This document shows positions 26,413-35,707 of a stretch of DNA of 64,000 nucleotides, in pieces (position 1 is the first letter of the stretch; each line of letters opens with the position of its first letter). Location of the stretch: positions 3,658,001 through 3,722,000 of the forward strand of contig NZ_CP119520.1 in the NCBI RefSeq assembly GCF_029223865.1, read 5' to 3'. Below the pieces are notes generated by a model. It was not told the DNA's origin, ran no database searches, and saw only the letters and a program-made list of their open reading frames with translations. The translations under genes were made by a program, and so were the position numbers. This DNA comes from Telluria mixta (lineage in GTDB: Bacteria > Pseudomonadota > Gammaproteobacteria > Burkholderiales > Burkholderiaceae_D).

Positions 26413-26687
26413 CATTACAACATAGGCGTCAGGTGGAATCGGCCTGTTTCAGGCCGTTCCGAAAACAGAATAAATGGTTTTTGGGCCGTCATTCGATATG
26501 GAATGCCGCCAGCCCGGGACGGCGCGAATGCCGTACGAAATGCTGTCTCGCGTCCATTTTCGGTGCTTCGCGCTGTCGTGCAGCGGGAACTAAGCACAAT
26601 ATTCGGACCCGTCTCCTTACAATGAATTTGTCGCGCCAAGCAGAGTGCGGCAGCAGTCCACGATCAATCCGACACGAAGGCAGACAG
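26413..26687. other. Intergenic region between divergent HupE-like and DUF1624 genes
   Basis: With the palindrome beside it this gap is 300 bases. It holds no gene that can be supported; it must contain promoters for both divergent genes. No -35/-10 pair stands out clearly. Confidence 0.5.
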
Positions 26688-27901
26688 ATGGACCAGACTA
26701 ATTTGTACAATGCCGCCGCCTGGGCTGGCCCGAAGGCGCCGGTCGCCGCACACGCCGCGGTGCAGCCGGCGCGTTCGCGCATCGCCGTCATCGACGTCCT
26801 GCGCGGACTCATCATGCTGATCATGCTGTTCGATCACGTGCGCGAAGCGATTTATGTGCACGTCCCCTTGAGTGATCCGTTGGACGCGGTCCATACCGAC
26901 CCGGCGCTGTTCTTCACGCGCATCGCGACGCATTTTTGCGCGCCGCTGTTCGTGTTCCTCACGGGGCTGGGGGCCTGGCTGTACGCGCATCCCGCCTCGG
27001 GCCCGCGCTCGGCGACCGGCTTCCTGGTCAAGCGCGGCCTGCTGTTGGTGTTCCTGGAACTGGTGGTCGTCAACTTCGCCTGGTACGGCGTGTTTCCGCC
27101 CAGACCCTGTATCTGCAGGTGATCTGGGTGATCGGGCTGGCCATGATCGTCCTGGGCCTGGTGCACAAGCTGCCGACCGCGCTGCTGGGCGCGATCGGCC
27201 TCGCCATCATCTTCGGCCACAACGCGCTCACCTGGATGTCGTTCGCCCCGGGCACCGTGGCCTACGACGCGTGGACGCTCCTGCTGCACCGCGGCTACCT
27301 GGTCGCCGATGGCGCGGTCAAGGTGAAGGTCGCGTATCCGCTGCTGCCCTGGATCGGCGTGATCCTGGCCGGTTACGCGGCGGGACCCGTGTACGCCGCT
27401 ACCATGGCCCCGGAACGCCGTCGCCGCATCCTGATTGCCGCCGGCGTCGGCGCCTTGCTGCTGCTGGCACTGCTGCGCGGCTTTAACATCTACGGCGAAG
27501 AATTGCCATGGACCGTACAGGACAGCGCCATCCGCACCGTGATGTCATTCCTGGCCCTCACCAAATACCCGCCGTCGCTCGACTACCTGCTGCTGACGCT
27601 GGGCATTGGCGCGCTGGCGCTGGCGGCGCTGGAGCCGCGCGACAACTGGTTGACGCGAGCCTGCGCCACCTTCGGCGGCGCGCCGATGTTCTATTACCTG
27701 CTGCACCTGTACGTGCTGCTCGGGTTGCAGCGCCTGCTGGTGGCGACGTTTGGTGCCAACCACGGCGCGCGCTACGGCGTCGACCACGTCTGGCTGGTCT
27801 GGCTGGTGGCGCTGGGGCTGATGCCGATGTTGTATTTCCCGTGCCGCGCCTTCGCGCGCTACAAGCGAACCTCGAAGCAGGCATGGGTCCGATACTTCTG
27901 A
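26688..27901 (+). pseudogene. DUF1624-family membrane acyltransferase-like protein, one-base frameshift
   Basis: The first part (26688-27122) encodes the family start RIAVIDVLRGLIMLIMLFDHVRE and the ALFFTRIATHFCAPLFVFLTG helix, then runs out of frame after VVNFAWYGVFPP. The next frame over continues without a break (QTLYLQVIWVIGLAM onward) through PLLPWIGVILAGYAAG, PMFYYLLHLYVLLG and on to the stop at 27901. Adding one C to the CCGCCC at 27096-27101 restores a single 404-residue protein with about ten transmembrane helices, the normal size. DUF1624 relates to heparan-alpha-glucosaminide N-acetyltransferases. Either truly broken or an assembly error, as for copC. Confidence 0.85.
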
Positions 27902-28483
27902 GCCGCTCGTACGTCGCGCGCTGCCGGCGGAGCCGCCCCAGATATCCGATGCGGGAACCCGCGTGGGAGGCGCCTCGAGCGCCCGCATCACTGCCCTGAT
28001 GTGTCTTATCCAGGATCGCGATGTGCTGCTGCCTGACCATCAGAACAGATGTCGTTGCGGTTCTACGACGCGCAGATCGCGCCACGCCAGGACCCGACAG
28101 TCACCTCGGCCATGCAGCTGCACATCGCCAGCGCGCCAGAGAATCCATTAACAGGGTAGGACGTTGTGTGGCGCGGATGAGTACTTGCGTGCCACCTCCG
28201 ATTTGCCCAACTCAACCGGCGTAGGTTTTGCCGTAGTTTTCTCTGCCTACAGCTCTTGCCCATAGCAGAACACACCCATGCATCATCGGGGTGTGCTTTT
28301 CGGTCGCGAGGTGTTTGGCCGCGTCGGCGTTGATTTCGCGTGGAACGTTCATGTGGTCAAGATCGGGGACAGCGGGGCAAGGAACTTGCCAGGACCGCCA
28401 TTTTACCGCGATCGTTAACCGATAGGACAGAACGGTATGACGTGATGAAGCGGAGCGGCGTAGGTGCAGCCCCGCTGGCCGGC
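27902..28483. other. 582-bp stretch without a supported gene
   Basis: Only short open frames without ribosome sites or family features. A minus-strand frame of 46 codons (28212-28352) reads like plausible protein at its end but is unrecognised. A weak 7-bp hairpin (28271-28277 with 28289-28295) followed by CTTTT reads as a possible plus-strand terminator. The composition is less GC-biased than the neighbours, suggesting a remnant of exchanged DNA. Confidence 0.5.
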
Positions 28484-29518
28484 TCACTGCGTAAGCGGCT
28501 CGGCGGTTGCTTCGGGCACGCGAATATGCGGTCCCTTGAAACGCAGAGCAGGCTCCTCGATTACGCACCAGCTGACCGCGCCGGCCAGCAGTGCGCACAG
28601 CGTAGACAAAACGAACAGGCTCCAAGGTGAGATGGTCGGCACGTACCAGATCAGTAACTTTTGAATCGGCCACCCGTACAGATATGCACCGTACGACACG
28701 TCAGGGAGTCGGTTGAACTGACTGAGCAAGGCGGACCGTTTGCTAGCCACATAAAGCAATGCGTAACCACCGACCGTGGTGACTGCCAGCTCCGAAAGTC
28801 GCCACGAGAACATGCACAGCAGGACGATGACGACAGCGCCGAGAGCGACCCTGCCATCCATACGAATCTTGTCGCGGTAGAGGTAGTACGTGCCGCCACA
28901 AAGGAAGAGCATCGCCAGGCGCATGCCCGGTATCGTCAGGTTTACCATCCTGGCCGCCACGCCGACGGTCAGGATCAGCATTGTCAGGGCAAACCATTTC
29001 CGGCGGTTCCGCAGCGATCCCGAAACACCGAGGACTAGGACACTCAGATAGCAGAGAAACTCGGCCGAAATTGACCACATCGAGTTATTGATGCCTTCGT
29101 GATGCAGGCCAGCGAACACGTCAGGTACAGCGGGCTTTTGGAGAAACAGCATGTGGACGACGAGTGCCTGGATATCCAGCGCGTCGAAGTAAGTCGCCGG
29201 TTCGGCGGCGAGTGGTCCGACTATAAATGCGCAAACCAACGTTGCGACAAGAAAGCCGGGGTAGATACGTAACAGGCGCTTCCTGAGGAATGGCCAAGCT
29301 TGTGGCTGCGCTGACCAGCTTTGCATGATGAGATAGCCGCTGAGCAGAAAAAAGCCATCCACGGCCAATTCACCGAACGACATAGAGCCAAACATCTGCG
29401 TCAATAATTCGCGTCTCCGGTCGCCATCGATGAGCTCGAAAGCGTGGCTGAGAAGAACCAGCAAGGCCAGGATTAGCCTGATGAGATTGAAATTATTTTG
29501 CCGGACAACCGTGCGCAT
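28484..29518 (-). CDS. Acyltransferase 3 family membrane protein (OafA/YrhL-like)
   Basis: 344 residues from ATG 29518, which has GGAG six bases upstream; an ATG at 29530 lacks such a site. Family features: the start NFNLIRLILALLVLLSHAFEL with the conserved His, the second motif FGELAVDGFFLLSGYLI, the FLRKRLLRIYPGF Arg-rich loop, and about ten transmembrane helices. Such enzymes O-acetylate surface polysaccharide, peptidoglycan or small molecules. No glycan cluster lies nearby. The gene and its flanks are visibly less GC-rich than the surrounding DNA, so horizontal acquisition is likely. Substrate unknown. Confidence 0.88.
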   Translation of the reverse strand: MRTVVRQNNFNLIRLILALLVLLSHAFELIDGDRRRELLTQMFGSMSFGELAVDGFFLLSGYLIMQSWSAQPQAWPFLRKRLLRIYPGFLVATLVCAFIVGPLAAEPATYFDALDIQALVVHMLFLQKPAVPDVFAGLHHEGINNSMWSISAEFLCYLSVLVLGVSGSLRNRRKWFALTMLILTVGVAARMVNLTIPGMRLAMLFLCGGTYYLYRDKIRMDGRVALGAVVIVLLCMFSWRLSELAVTTVGGYALLYVASKRSALLSQFNRLPDVSYGAYLYGWPIQKLLIWYVPTISPWSLFVLSTLCALLAGAVSWCVIEEPALRFKGPHIRVPEATAEPLTQ

Positions 29519-29747
29519 AAACCGCTCCATTTAGTAGAGCAATCAGTATGTACAGGTCTTGACGTCAGATCAATAAATGTGAAGTAAAAGAAATTTTTGG
29601 ACGGATTTTTTCAAGAATCGTTGTCGATTGGTCACATGTGGTTATATTTTTATACGATTCTCCGGGGAGCCGCACTGTACGACAGGCGTCCCGGACGGGC
29701 TGTTGTCACAGTACGGCTCTACCCTGGGGATCTCGTCGGTACTTTGG

Positions 29748-29954
29748 TCAGGTGGGTCTGCGCCGTCCCGGTACCGCCAGCACCCTGAGCGCCGTCTCCA
29801 GCCGCACGCGCCGGTACTCCATCGCCCGCGCCGCCGCATGCACGCCCCGCGCGCGCAAGGCATCCTGCACGTTCTCGGCGGTCCAGCGGTCGATCCGCCG
29901 TTCGCCGAGCATTTTCTTCAGCAAGCCCTGGTCGTCGATCCATCGGTAAGTCAT
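29748..29954 (-). CDS. Small hypothetical protein
   Basis: 68 residues from ATG 29954, preceded by an excellent AAGGAGG ribosome site at ideal spacing. The sequence begins MTYRWIDDQGLLKKMLGERRIDRW and is charged and soluble, with a high share of Arg near the end. No family recognised. The strong ribosome site is the main reason to accept it. It lies between the acyltransferase and a small membrane protein gene, all on the minus strand but not tightly spaced. Confidence 0.55.
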   Translation of the reverse strand: MTYRWIDDQGLLKKMLGERRIDRWTAENVQDALRARGVHAAARAMEYRRVRLETALRVLAVPGRRRPT

Positions 29955-30025
29955 GACGTCCTCCTTGTAGTTGAGGACATCAGTTTCGCGTAAATTGCAA
30001 TACGGCAACTTACCAAGCATCAAGT

Positions 30026-30394
30026 TCAGGATAGCCGCGCGTGATTGAGGATGAGCCAGGCGACCGTGATGACGACCATGCCGGTGAACGTGACGCACGA
30101 CCAGGTGAAGAACCAGGCCGACACGATCCCGGCCTGCAGCACCTTTTCGAACAGGATGCCGAGCGCGAAATCGAACGCGGTGAGGAAGGACCAGCGCCGC
30201 AGGTAGACGGGCAGGTAGCGGCTCATCTTGCGGTTGTGCTGGTGGGCAGCGTGGCGTTCGATGCGGTCGCGCGCGGCGCTGACGTCGCGGAACAGCCAGT
30301 CGAAGAACAGGAAGCGGTACAGGAGCCGCCGGAATGGCATTTCCGGGGCCGGGTCGTTGTCTGCAACGGGATGGGGCTGCTTGTCGATCGTCAT
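30026..30394 (-). CDS. Small membrane protein, unknown function
   Basis: 122 residues. A soluble N-terminal part with a basic stretch (RFLFFDWLFRDVSAARDRIERHAAHQHNRKM in character) precedes two transmembrane helices near the C-terminus (FLTAFDFALGILFEKV region and TFTGMVVITVAWLILN). ATG 30394 was chosen; an in-frame ATG at 30421 would add nine residues. No family recognised. It is separated by about 130 bases from the end of cphA, which has its own terminator, so it is not part of the cyanophycin operon. Confidence 0.65.
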   Translation of the reverse strand: MTIDKQPHPVADNDPAPEMPFRRLLYRFLFFDWLFRDVSAARDRIERHAAHQHNRKMSRYLPVYLRRWSFLTAFDFALGILFEKVLQAGIVSAWFFTWSCVTFTGMVVITVAWLILNHARLS

Positions 30395-30505
30395 GGTTGC
30401 ACCGCTCGCTCGAATACGCATTCATGGTATGTCAGGTGACGCTCCGGGCCACGTTCGTTGTCTAACGTAGCGTGCGCGGCGCCTGACGTTTCTGAGCAGC
30501 ACCAA

Positions 30506-30537
30506 CAAAAAGCAAAACGGGCGCACGCGGCGCCCGT
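30506..30537 (-). terminator. Rho-independent terminator of the cphA'-cphA operon
   Basis: On the minus strand ACGGGCGC (30537-30530) pairs with GCGCCCGT (30524-30517) around a five-base loop and is followed by a TTTTGCTTTTTG tract, 24 bases after the cphA stop. Confidence 0.88.
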
Positions 30538-30560
30538 CGGTCAGCAACGCAAATAAAGCA

Positions 30561-33131
30561 TCAGCCTGCCTTCACCCGCTTGGCGATGTGCGCCAGCGCC
30601 TCGTCCACCTGGTCGATCAGGATCAGCGACAGGTCGCCCGGCTGCAGGCGTTCGAGCGCCTTGTCGATGGCGACGAACTCGCCCTTGATCTCGTCGATGT
30701 GCGTCGTCCGCGGCGCGCCGGCGAGACCCTCGCGCAGCAGGCCGACGACTTCACCCTCAAGGCGGCCGCGCTGGCACTGGTCTTCGTACAGCAGCACGTC
30801 GTCGAACGCCTTGCCGAGGATACGGGTCTGGTCGCGGATGTCCTCGTCGCGGCGGTCGCCCGCGCCGGAGATCACCACCGAGCGGCGCTTGGCCGGCATC
30901 GATTCGACGGCGTTCACCAGGGCCTGGATCGCGTCCGGGTTGTGGCCGTAGTCGGCGATGACCGTCGCGCCGCGGTAGTCGAACACGTTGAAGCGGCCCG
31001 GCGCGTTGTCGCTTTCGCCGACGAACGTCTTCAGGCCTACGCGGATCGCATCCCACGAGATGCCGACGGCCCAGGCCGCGGCCACGGACGCCATCACGTT
31101 CTCGACCTGGAAGCCGATCACGCCGCCGCGGGTGATCGGCACCTCGGCCAGCGGCACGCGCTCTTCGTTCTTGCCCTGCGCCGCGACGAGGTGGCCCTTG
31201 TCGACATAGACGATGCGGCGGCCCTGCGCGCGGTGCTTCTGCATGACGGGCAGCGAGGCATCCAGAGCGAAGTAGGTGATGTCGCCCTTCGTGTTCTCGG
31301 CCATGCCGGCCACGATCGGGTCGGCCGCGTTCAGCACCGCCATGCCGTTCGGCGCGACGTTCTGGACGATCACGCGCTTCAGTACCGCGAGGTCTTCCAG
31401 GGTCGTGATGTAGTTCAGGCCCAGGTGGTCGCCCGAACCGATGTTGGTGACGACGCCGACCTGGCAGCGGTCGTACGCGAGACCCTCGCGCAGGATGCCG
31501 CCGCGCGCGGTCTCGAACACGGCCGCGTCGACGTCCGGGTGCAGCAGCACGTTGCGCGCGCTGCGCGGGCCGCTGCAGTCGCCGCTGTCGATGCGGCGGC
31601 CTTGAATATACACGCCGTCCGTGTTCGTCATGCCGGTACGCAGGCCCGAGCTCGCGAGCAGGTGCGCGATCAGGCGCACGGTCGTCGTCTTGCCGTTCGT
31701 GCCCGTCACGGCGACGACCGGGATGCGGCCGTCGTCGCCCGGACCGTACAGCGTGTCCATGATGGCTTCGCCGACGGCGCGGCCCTTGCCGAACGACGGC
31801 GAGATGTGCATGCGCAGGCCCGGCGCGGCGTTCACTTCGACGATGCCGCCGCCCTGGTCTTCGATGGGTTTCAGCACGCTGTCGCACACGAGGTCGACGC
31901 CGCAGATGTCCAGGCCGACCATGTGCGCGGCTGCGATGGCGCGCGCCGCCACTTCCGGATGCACGTCGTCCGTGACGTCGGTGGCGGAGCCGCCCGTCGA
32001 CAGGTTCGCGTTGTTGCGCAAGGTGACGCGCTTGCCCTTCGGCGGGATCGATTCCGCGTCGTAGCCTTGTTTCGCCAGCGAGGCGAGGGCGATGTCGTCG
32101 AAGCGGATCTTGGTCAGCGACGTCGCGTGGCCGTCGCCGCGGCGCGGGTCCTTGTTGACGATGTCGACGAGCTGGCGCACGGTGTGCGTGCCGTCACCGA
32201 CGACGTGCGGCGGGTCGCGGCGCGCGGCGGCGACGAGGCGGTTGCCGACGACGAGCAGGCGGTAGTCATGGCCCGGCAGGTATTTTTCGACCATGATGTC
32301 GTCGCGGAATTCGGACGCGGCGGCAAAGCCGGCGTCCAGCTGTTCGCGCGTGGTGACGTTCACGGTCACGCCCTTGCCCTGGTTGCCGTCCTTCGGCTTG
32401 ATCACGACCGGCAGGCCGATGTCCTGCGCGGCGGCCCACGCGTCGTCCGGGTCGCTCACGCTGCGGCCCAGCGGCACCGGCACGCCGGCCGCGTTCAGCA
32501 GTGTCTTGGTGAGTTCCTTGTCCTGCGCGATGGATTCCGCGATGGCGCCCGTGGCGTCGATCTCGGCGGCCTGGATGCGGCGCTGGCGGCTGCCCCAGCC
32601 GAACTGCACGAGGCTGCCCTCGGTCAGGCGGCGGAACGGGATACCGCGCGCGACGGCGGCATGCACGATGGAACCCGTCGACGGGCCGAGGCGCACGTCT
32701 TCGTCCAGGTCGCGCAGCTGCTTCAGTGCCGCTTCGAGGTCGAACGGCTGGTCGTTGCGGGCGGCGGTGCACAGATGTTCCGCCAGTTCCATCGCGAGGC
32801 GGCCGACATCCTCTTCGCTGTACTCGACGACGACCTGATAAATGCCGCGCTCCAGGGTGGCGGTCGTGCGGCTGAACGTGACGGGGCAGCCGGCCTGCGC
32901 CTGCAGGGCCAGCGCGGCGACTTCCAGTACCTGGGCCAGCGGGATCGTGTCGTCATGGCCGGTCGGCTGCAGCGGCCAGATTTCCGGGAACAGGGCGCGC
33001 AGGCGCGTCTCGAAGCCGGGCAGGGCGTCGATCGATTCCTCCTCCGGCGTGCAGGAGACGATCGCCTCGATCGACGTGTGGTGGCTCCAGAGGTTGGGAC
33101 CGCGCAGGGCCCGTACGCGTGATACTTCCAT
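30561..33131 (-). CDS. cphA: Cyanophycin synthetase
   Basis: 856 residues, the usual CphA1 length. Domain order: N-terminal CphA domain (about 1-160), ATP-grasp domain (about 200-460, with GLPVVIKPKDGNQGKGV and the metal-binding GGGIVEVNAAPGLRMHI) that adds aspartate to the backbone, and a Mur-ligase-like domain from about 470 with an intact P-loop GTNGKTTT at residues 477-484 that adds the arginine side chain. The YGHNPDAIQALV segment near residue 730 is typical of the Mur ligase C-terminal lobe. It polymerises Asp-Arg cyanophycin without a template. An AAGGAAAG site precedes the start. It follows cphA' by 58 bases. Confidence 0.97.
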   Translation of the reverse strand: MEVSRVRALRGPNLWSHHTSIEAIVSCTPEEESIDALPGFETRLRALFPEIWPLQPTGHDDTIPLAQVLEVAALALQAQAGCPVTFSRTTATLERGIYQVVVEYSEEDVGRLAMELAEHLCTAARNDQPFDLEAALKQLRDLDEDVRLGPSTGSIVHAAVARGIPFRRLTEGSLVQFGWGSRQRRIQAAEIDATGAIAESIAQDKELTKTLLNAAGVPVPLGRSVSDPDDAWAAAQDIGLPVVIKPKDGNQGKGVTVNVTTREQLDAGFAAASEFRDDIMVEKYLPGHDYRLLVVGNRLVAAARRDPPHVVGDGTHTVRQLVDIVNKDPRRGDGHATSLTKIRFDDIALASLAKQGYDAESIPPKGKRVTLRNNANLSTGGSATDVTDDVHPEVAARAIAAAHMVGLDICGVDLVCDSVLKPIEDQGGGIVEVNAAPGLRMHISPSFGKGRAVGEAIMDTLYGPGDDGRIPVVAVTGTNGKTTTVRLIAHLLASSGLRTGMTNTDGVYIQGRRIDSGDCSGPRSARNVLLHPDVDAAVFETARGGILREGLAYDRCQVGVVTNIGSGDHLGLNYITTLEDLAVLKRVIVQNVAPNGMAVLNAADPIVAGMAENTKGDITYFALDASLPVMQKHRAQGRRIVYVDKGHLVAAQGKNEERVPLAEVPITRGGVIGFQVENVMASVAAAWAVGISWDAIRVGLKTFVGESDNAPGRFNVFDYRGATVIADYGHNPDAIQALVNAVESMPAKRRSVVISGAGDRRDEDIRDQTRILGKAFDDVLLYEDQCQRGRLEGEVVGLLREGLAGAPRTTHIDEIKGEFVAIDKALERLQPGDLSLILIDQVDEALAHIAKRVKAG

Positions 33132-33189
33132 AAGTCTTTCCTTTAGGGTCTTGCGGCATCGGCCCGGTCGCGCCGGGCACGTATCGTTA

Positions 33190-35367
33190 TCAGGCCTTTT
33201 TCTTCTTGCCGGCCGGGTCGAAGGTGCGCAGGCCGGCGCAGATCAGATCCGTCGGCACGTCCAGCGCCCACCCGGCCAATGCGGCCGCGAGCAGCGCGTT
33301 GGGCTGGGCGGCGGTCGCGGGCTTGACTTTGTCGATGCCCAGCAGCGGCATTTCCTCGCCGCCCTGCGCCAGGACGATGTGGCCGTTGCGCACGAACGCG
33401 ACCCGGCCGCCGGCGGCGCGGTGCGCGGCGAGGGTGGCGTTGGCTTCGTCCTGTGCGTAGAACAGCACGGCGCCGTCGCACAGTTCGGCGAGGGCCACGA
33501 CGCGTTCATCGGCCGCGTTCAGCACGGCCGCGCCATCGGACAGCACGACGTCGACCTGGCTGCGCACGACGTTGTACAGCGCATCGTCGTCGCGCACGTA
33601 CAGGTCGGCCACGTCGGCCGCGTTGCCCATGTCCGTCACGACGCCGACGAGGCAGCGGTCGTACGGCAGGCCCTCGGTCAGGATCGTGCGCGCGTTCGAT
33701 TCGAACACGGCGGCCTGCACGGTGCGGTTGATCAGCAGGCGCTGGCCGGCGTCGAAGCGGGTACCGTCCTGCGCCGTGACCTGGCGGCCGTCGAGGAACA
33801 GGCCCTCGCGGTTGGCCACGCCCACGTGCTTGCCGGCCAGGTTCAGCACGGTGCCGACGAGGCGCGCGGCCAGTGCCGCGTCAAGCGTGCCGGTGACGCC
33901 CACGAGCGGGATGCGGCCCGTCTCGCCTTCCGCGAACAGGTGCTCGACGATGGCCTTGCCGACGTTGCGCGGCTCGCCCTTGGCGGGCTTGATGTGCGCG
34001 AGCAGGCCCGGGCTGGAATTGACTTCGATGATGGCGCCGCGCTGTTCTTCCAGGGGACGCGAGATGTCTTCGCACACGAGGTCGATGCCGGCGATGTCCA
34101 GGCCCACGACGCGCGCGGCCAGCGCGGCGACATGCGCCACGTCCGGGTGGATGTCGTCCGTGACGTCGTCGGCCACGTTGCCGTTCAGCTGGATCAGCAC
34201 TTTCTGGCCGGCCTGCGGAATCGAATCGGGCGTGAGGCCCTGGCGCTTGAGGTCCAGCATGACTTCATCGCTCGTTGCCGGCTCCACGAGGCTGAGCGGA
34301 AACTCTTCGGAATTGCCGCGGCGCGGATCGATGTTGATCTGGCTGTCGCACAGCTGCGTGACGGTGGATTGTCCGTCGCCGACGACCCACAGCGATTCGC
34401 CTTTCGCGGCCGCGACGACTTTCGAGCCGACGACGAGCAGGCGGTGTTCGTTGCCGGGAATGAAGCGCTCGACGAGGACGGCGGTGGAATCGCCTTCCTC
34501 GGACGCGATGGCGTAGGCGGCATGCACGTCCGCTTCCGACATCAGGTTCAGCGACACGCCGCGACCATGGTTGCCGTCGACGGGTTTCACGGCGACGGGC
34601 AGGCCGATGTCCTGTGCTTCTTCCCACGCCGCTTGCGCGCTGCGGACGACCGAGCCTTCCGGCACCGGCACGCCGCAGGAGGCGAGCAGAGTCTTGGTGA
34701 GATCCTTGTCGCTGGCGATGGATTCGCCGATCGCGCTCGTGCGGTCCGTCTCGGCCGTCCAGATGCGGCGCTGCGCGCTGCCGTGGCCCAGTTGCACGAG
34801 ATTGCCTTCGGTCAGGCGGATCGAGGGGATGCGGCGGTCGGTGGCGGCGTCGACGATGTGGCCGGTCGAGGGGCCCAGGCAGTAGCGGTCGACCAGTTCG
34901 GTCAGTTCCGCGACTTTCCCTTGCAGGTCGAACGGGGTGTCGTTGATGGCCGCCATCAGCAGGGCGTGGCCGGCTTGCAGGGCGGCACGGCCGACGGTTT
35001 CGTCGCGCGTGCGGAATGCCATTTTATAAATGCCGTGGTCGGCGGTGGAGCGGGTCTTGCCGAAGCCAGTCTTCATGCCGGCCAGGTTCTGCAATTCGAG
35101 GACAACGTGTTCGAGGATGTGGCCGGACCAGGTGCCGTCGTGCAGGCGTTCCAGGAAGCCGCCCCGTTCGCCGACGCCGCAGCGGTGTTCGATCAGGCCC
35201 GGCAGCCAGGCGGTCAGGCGTTCATACAGGCCGGGAAGTTTATTCGAAGGACATTCTTCGAGTTCGCCGATGTCGAGCCACGCTTCGATGACAGGGCGGT
35301 ACGTCCAGATGTTCGGTCCACGCAGGTGGTTTACACGAAGAATTGCAATGTCTTTCTTATTTGTCAT
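33190..35367 (-). CDS. cphA': Second cyanophycin synthetase (CphA'), Mur-ligase P-loop lost
   Basis: 725 residues, about 130 shorter than the downstream CphA. The N-terminal CphA domain and the ATP-grasp domain are well kept (IGLPVAVKPVDGNHGRGVS, GAIIEVNSSPGLLAHIKP). In the Mur-ligase-like domain the P-loop GTNGKTTT is replaced by GTLDAALA (residues 493-500), removing the ATP-binding Lys and Thr, and the C-terminal lobe is truncated. CphA2-type enzymes likewise have a reduced Mur domain and can polymerise beta-aspartyl-arginine dipeptide with one ATP site. Paired cphA'/cphA genes are known in betaproteobacteria such as Cupriavidus. The start at 35367 has an AGGA site. Confidence 0.93.
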   Translation of the reverse strand: MTNKKDIAILRVNHLRGPNIWTYRPVIEAWLDIGELEECPSNKLPGLYERLTAWLPGLIEHRCGVGERGGFLERLHDGTWSGHILEHVVLELQNLAGMKTGFGKTRSTADHGIYKMAFRTRDETVGRAALQAGHALLMAAINDTPFDLQGKVAELTELVDRYCLGPSTGHIVDAATDRRIPSIRLTEGNLVQLGHGSAQRRIWTAETDRTSAIGESIASDKDLTKTLLASCGVPVPEGSVVRSAQAAWEEAQDIGLPVAVKPVDGNHGRGVSLNLMSEADVHAAYAIASEEGDSTAVLVERFIPGNEHRLLVVGSKVVAAAKGESLWVVGDGQSTVTQLCDSQINIDPRRGNSEEFPLSLVEPATSDEVMLDLKRQGLTPDSIPQAGQKVLIQLNGNVADDVTDDIHPDVAHVAALAARVVGLDIAGIDLVCEDISRPLEEQRGAIIEVNSSPGLLAHIKPAKGEPRNVGKAIVEHLFAEGETGRIPLVGVTGTLDAALAARLVGTVLNLAGKHVGVANREGLFLDGRQVTAQDGTRFDAGQRLLINRTVQAAVFESNARTILTEGLPYDRCLVGVVTDMGNAADVADLYVRDDDALYNVVRSQVDVVLSDGAAVLNAADERVVALAELCDGAVLFYAQDEANATLAAHRAAGGRVAFVRNGHIVLAQGGEEMPLLGIDKVKPATAAQPNALLAAALAGWALDVPTDLICAGLRTFDPAGKKKKA

Positions 35368-35707
35368 GAAAATATCCTGCCACGCGACGACCGCTCTCTC
35401 ATCGCATGGCGTTGCCTAAGTTTGCACATCGATGGTTCAAAGACGCTGCCGGATCGCGGCCCCGCCTTCCTCTCTTTCCATAATGCACATGTTGTATACT
35501 TGCCGGAACGAAGCTTACCGTGCCGAACTGATTTCTGCCAGTCTGGCCCCTCCGATAGAATACCGTACACTCCGGCGCACCGCGTTTCGGAAGGTGCGCG
35601 TGTCAACGGCAACACCGCTCACAACGTTCCATCGTACAGATCTGCCAGCCTTCGGCTGCTCCACTCCTAAATAGAACCGGAAACTTTGCCTTTACCGGCG
35701 GCATCAC
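35368..35707. promoter_or_regulatory. Divergent promoter region of the cyanophycin locus
   Basis: 340 bases without a gene separate the minus-strand synthetases from the plus-strand transporter genes; both operons must start here. A TATACT hexamer at 35495-35500 could be a -10 element for the plus strand, but no matching -35 was found by eye. Low-confidence as to details. Confidence 0.55.

Noticed and set aside
28212..28352. 46-codon minus-strand frame downstream of the acyltransferase
   Set aside because: The end reads plausibly, but there is no ribosome site and no recognised family; noted only in the gap entry.
32842..35670. 942-codon plus-strand frame opposite cphA'
   Set aside because: Antisense to an unambiguous cyanophycin synthetase; biased composition and no domains.
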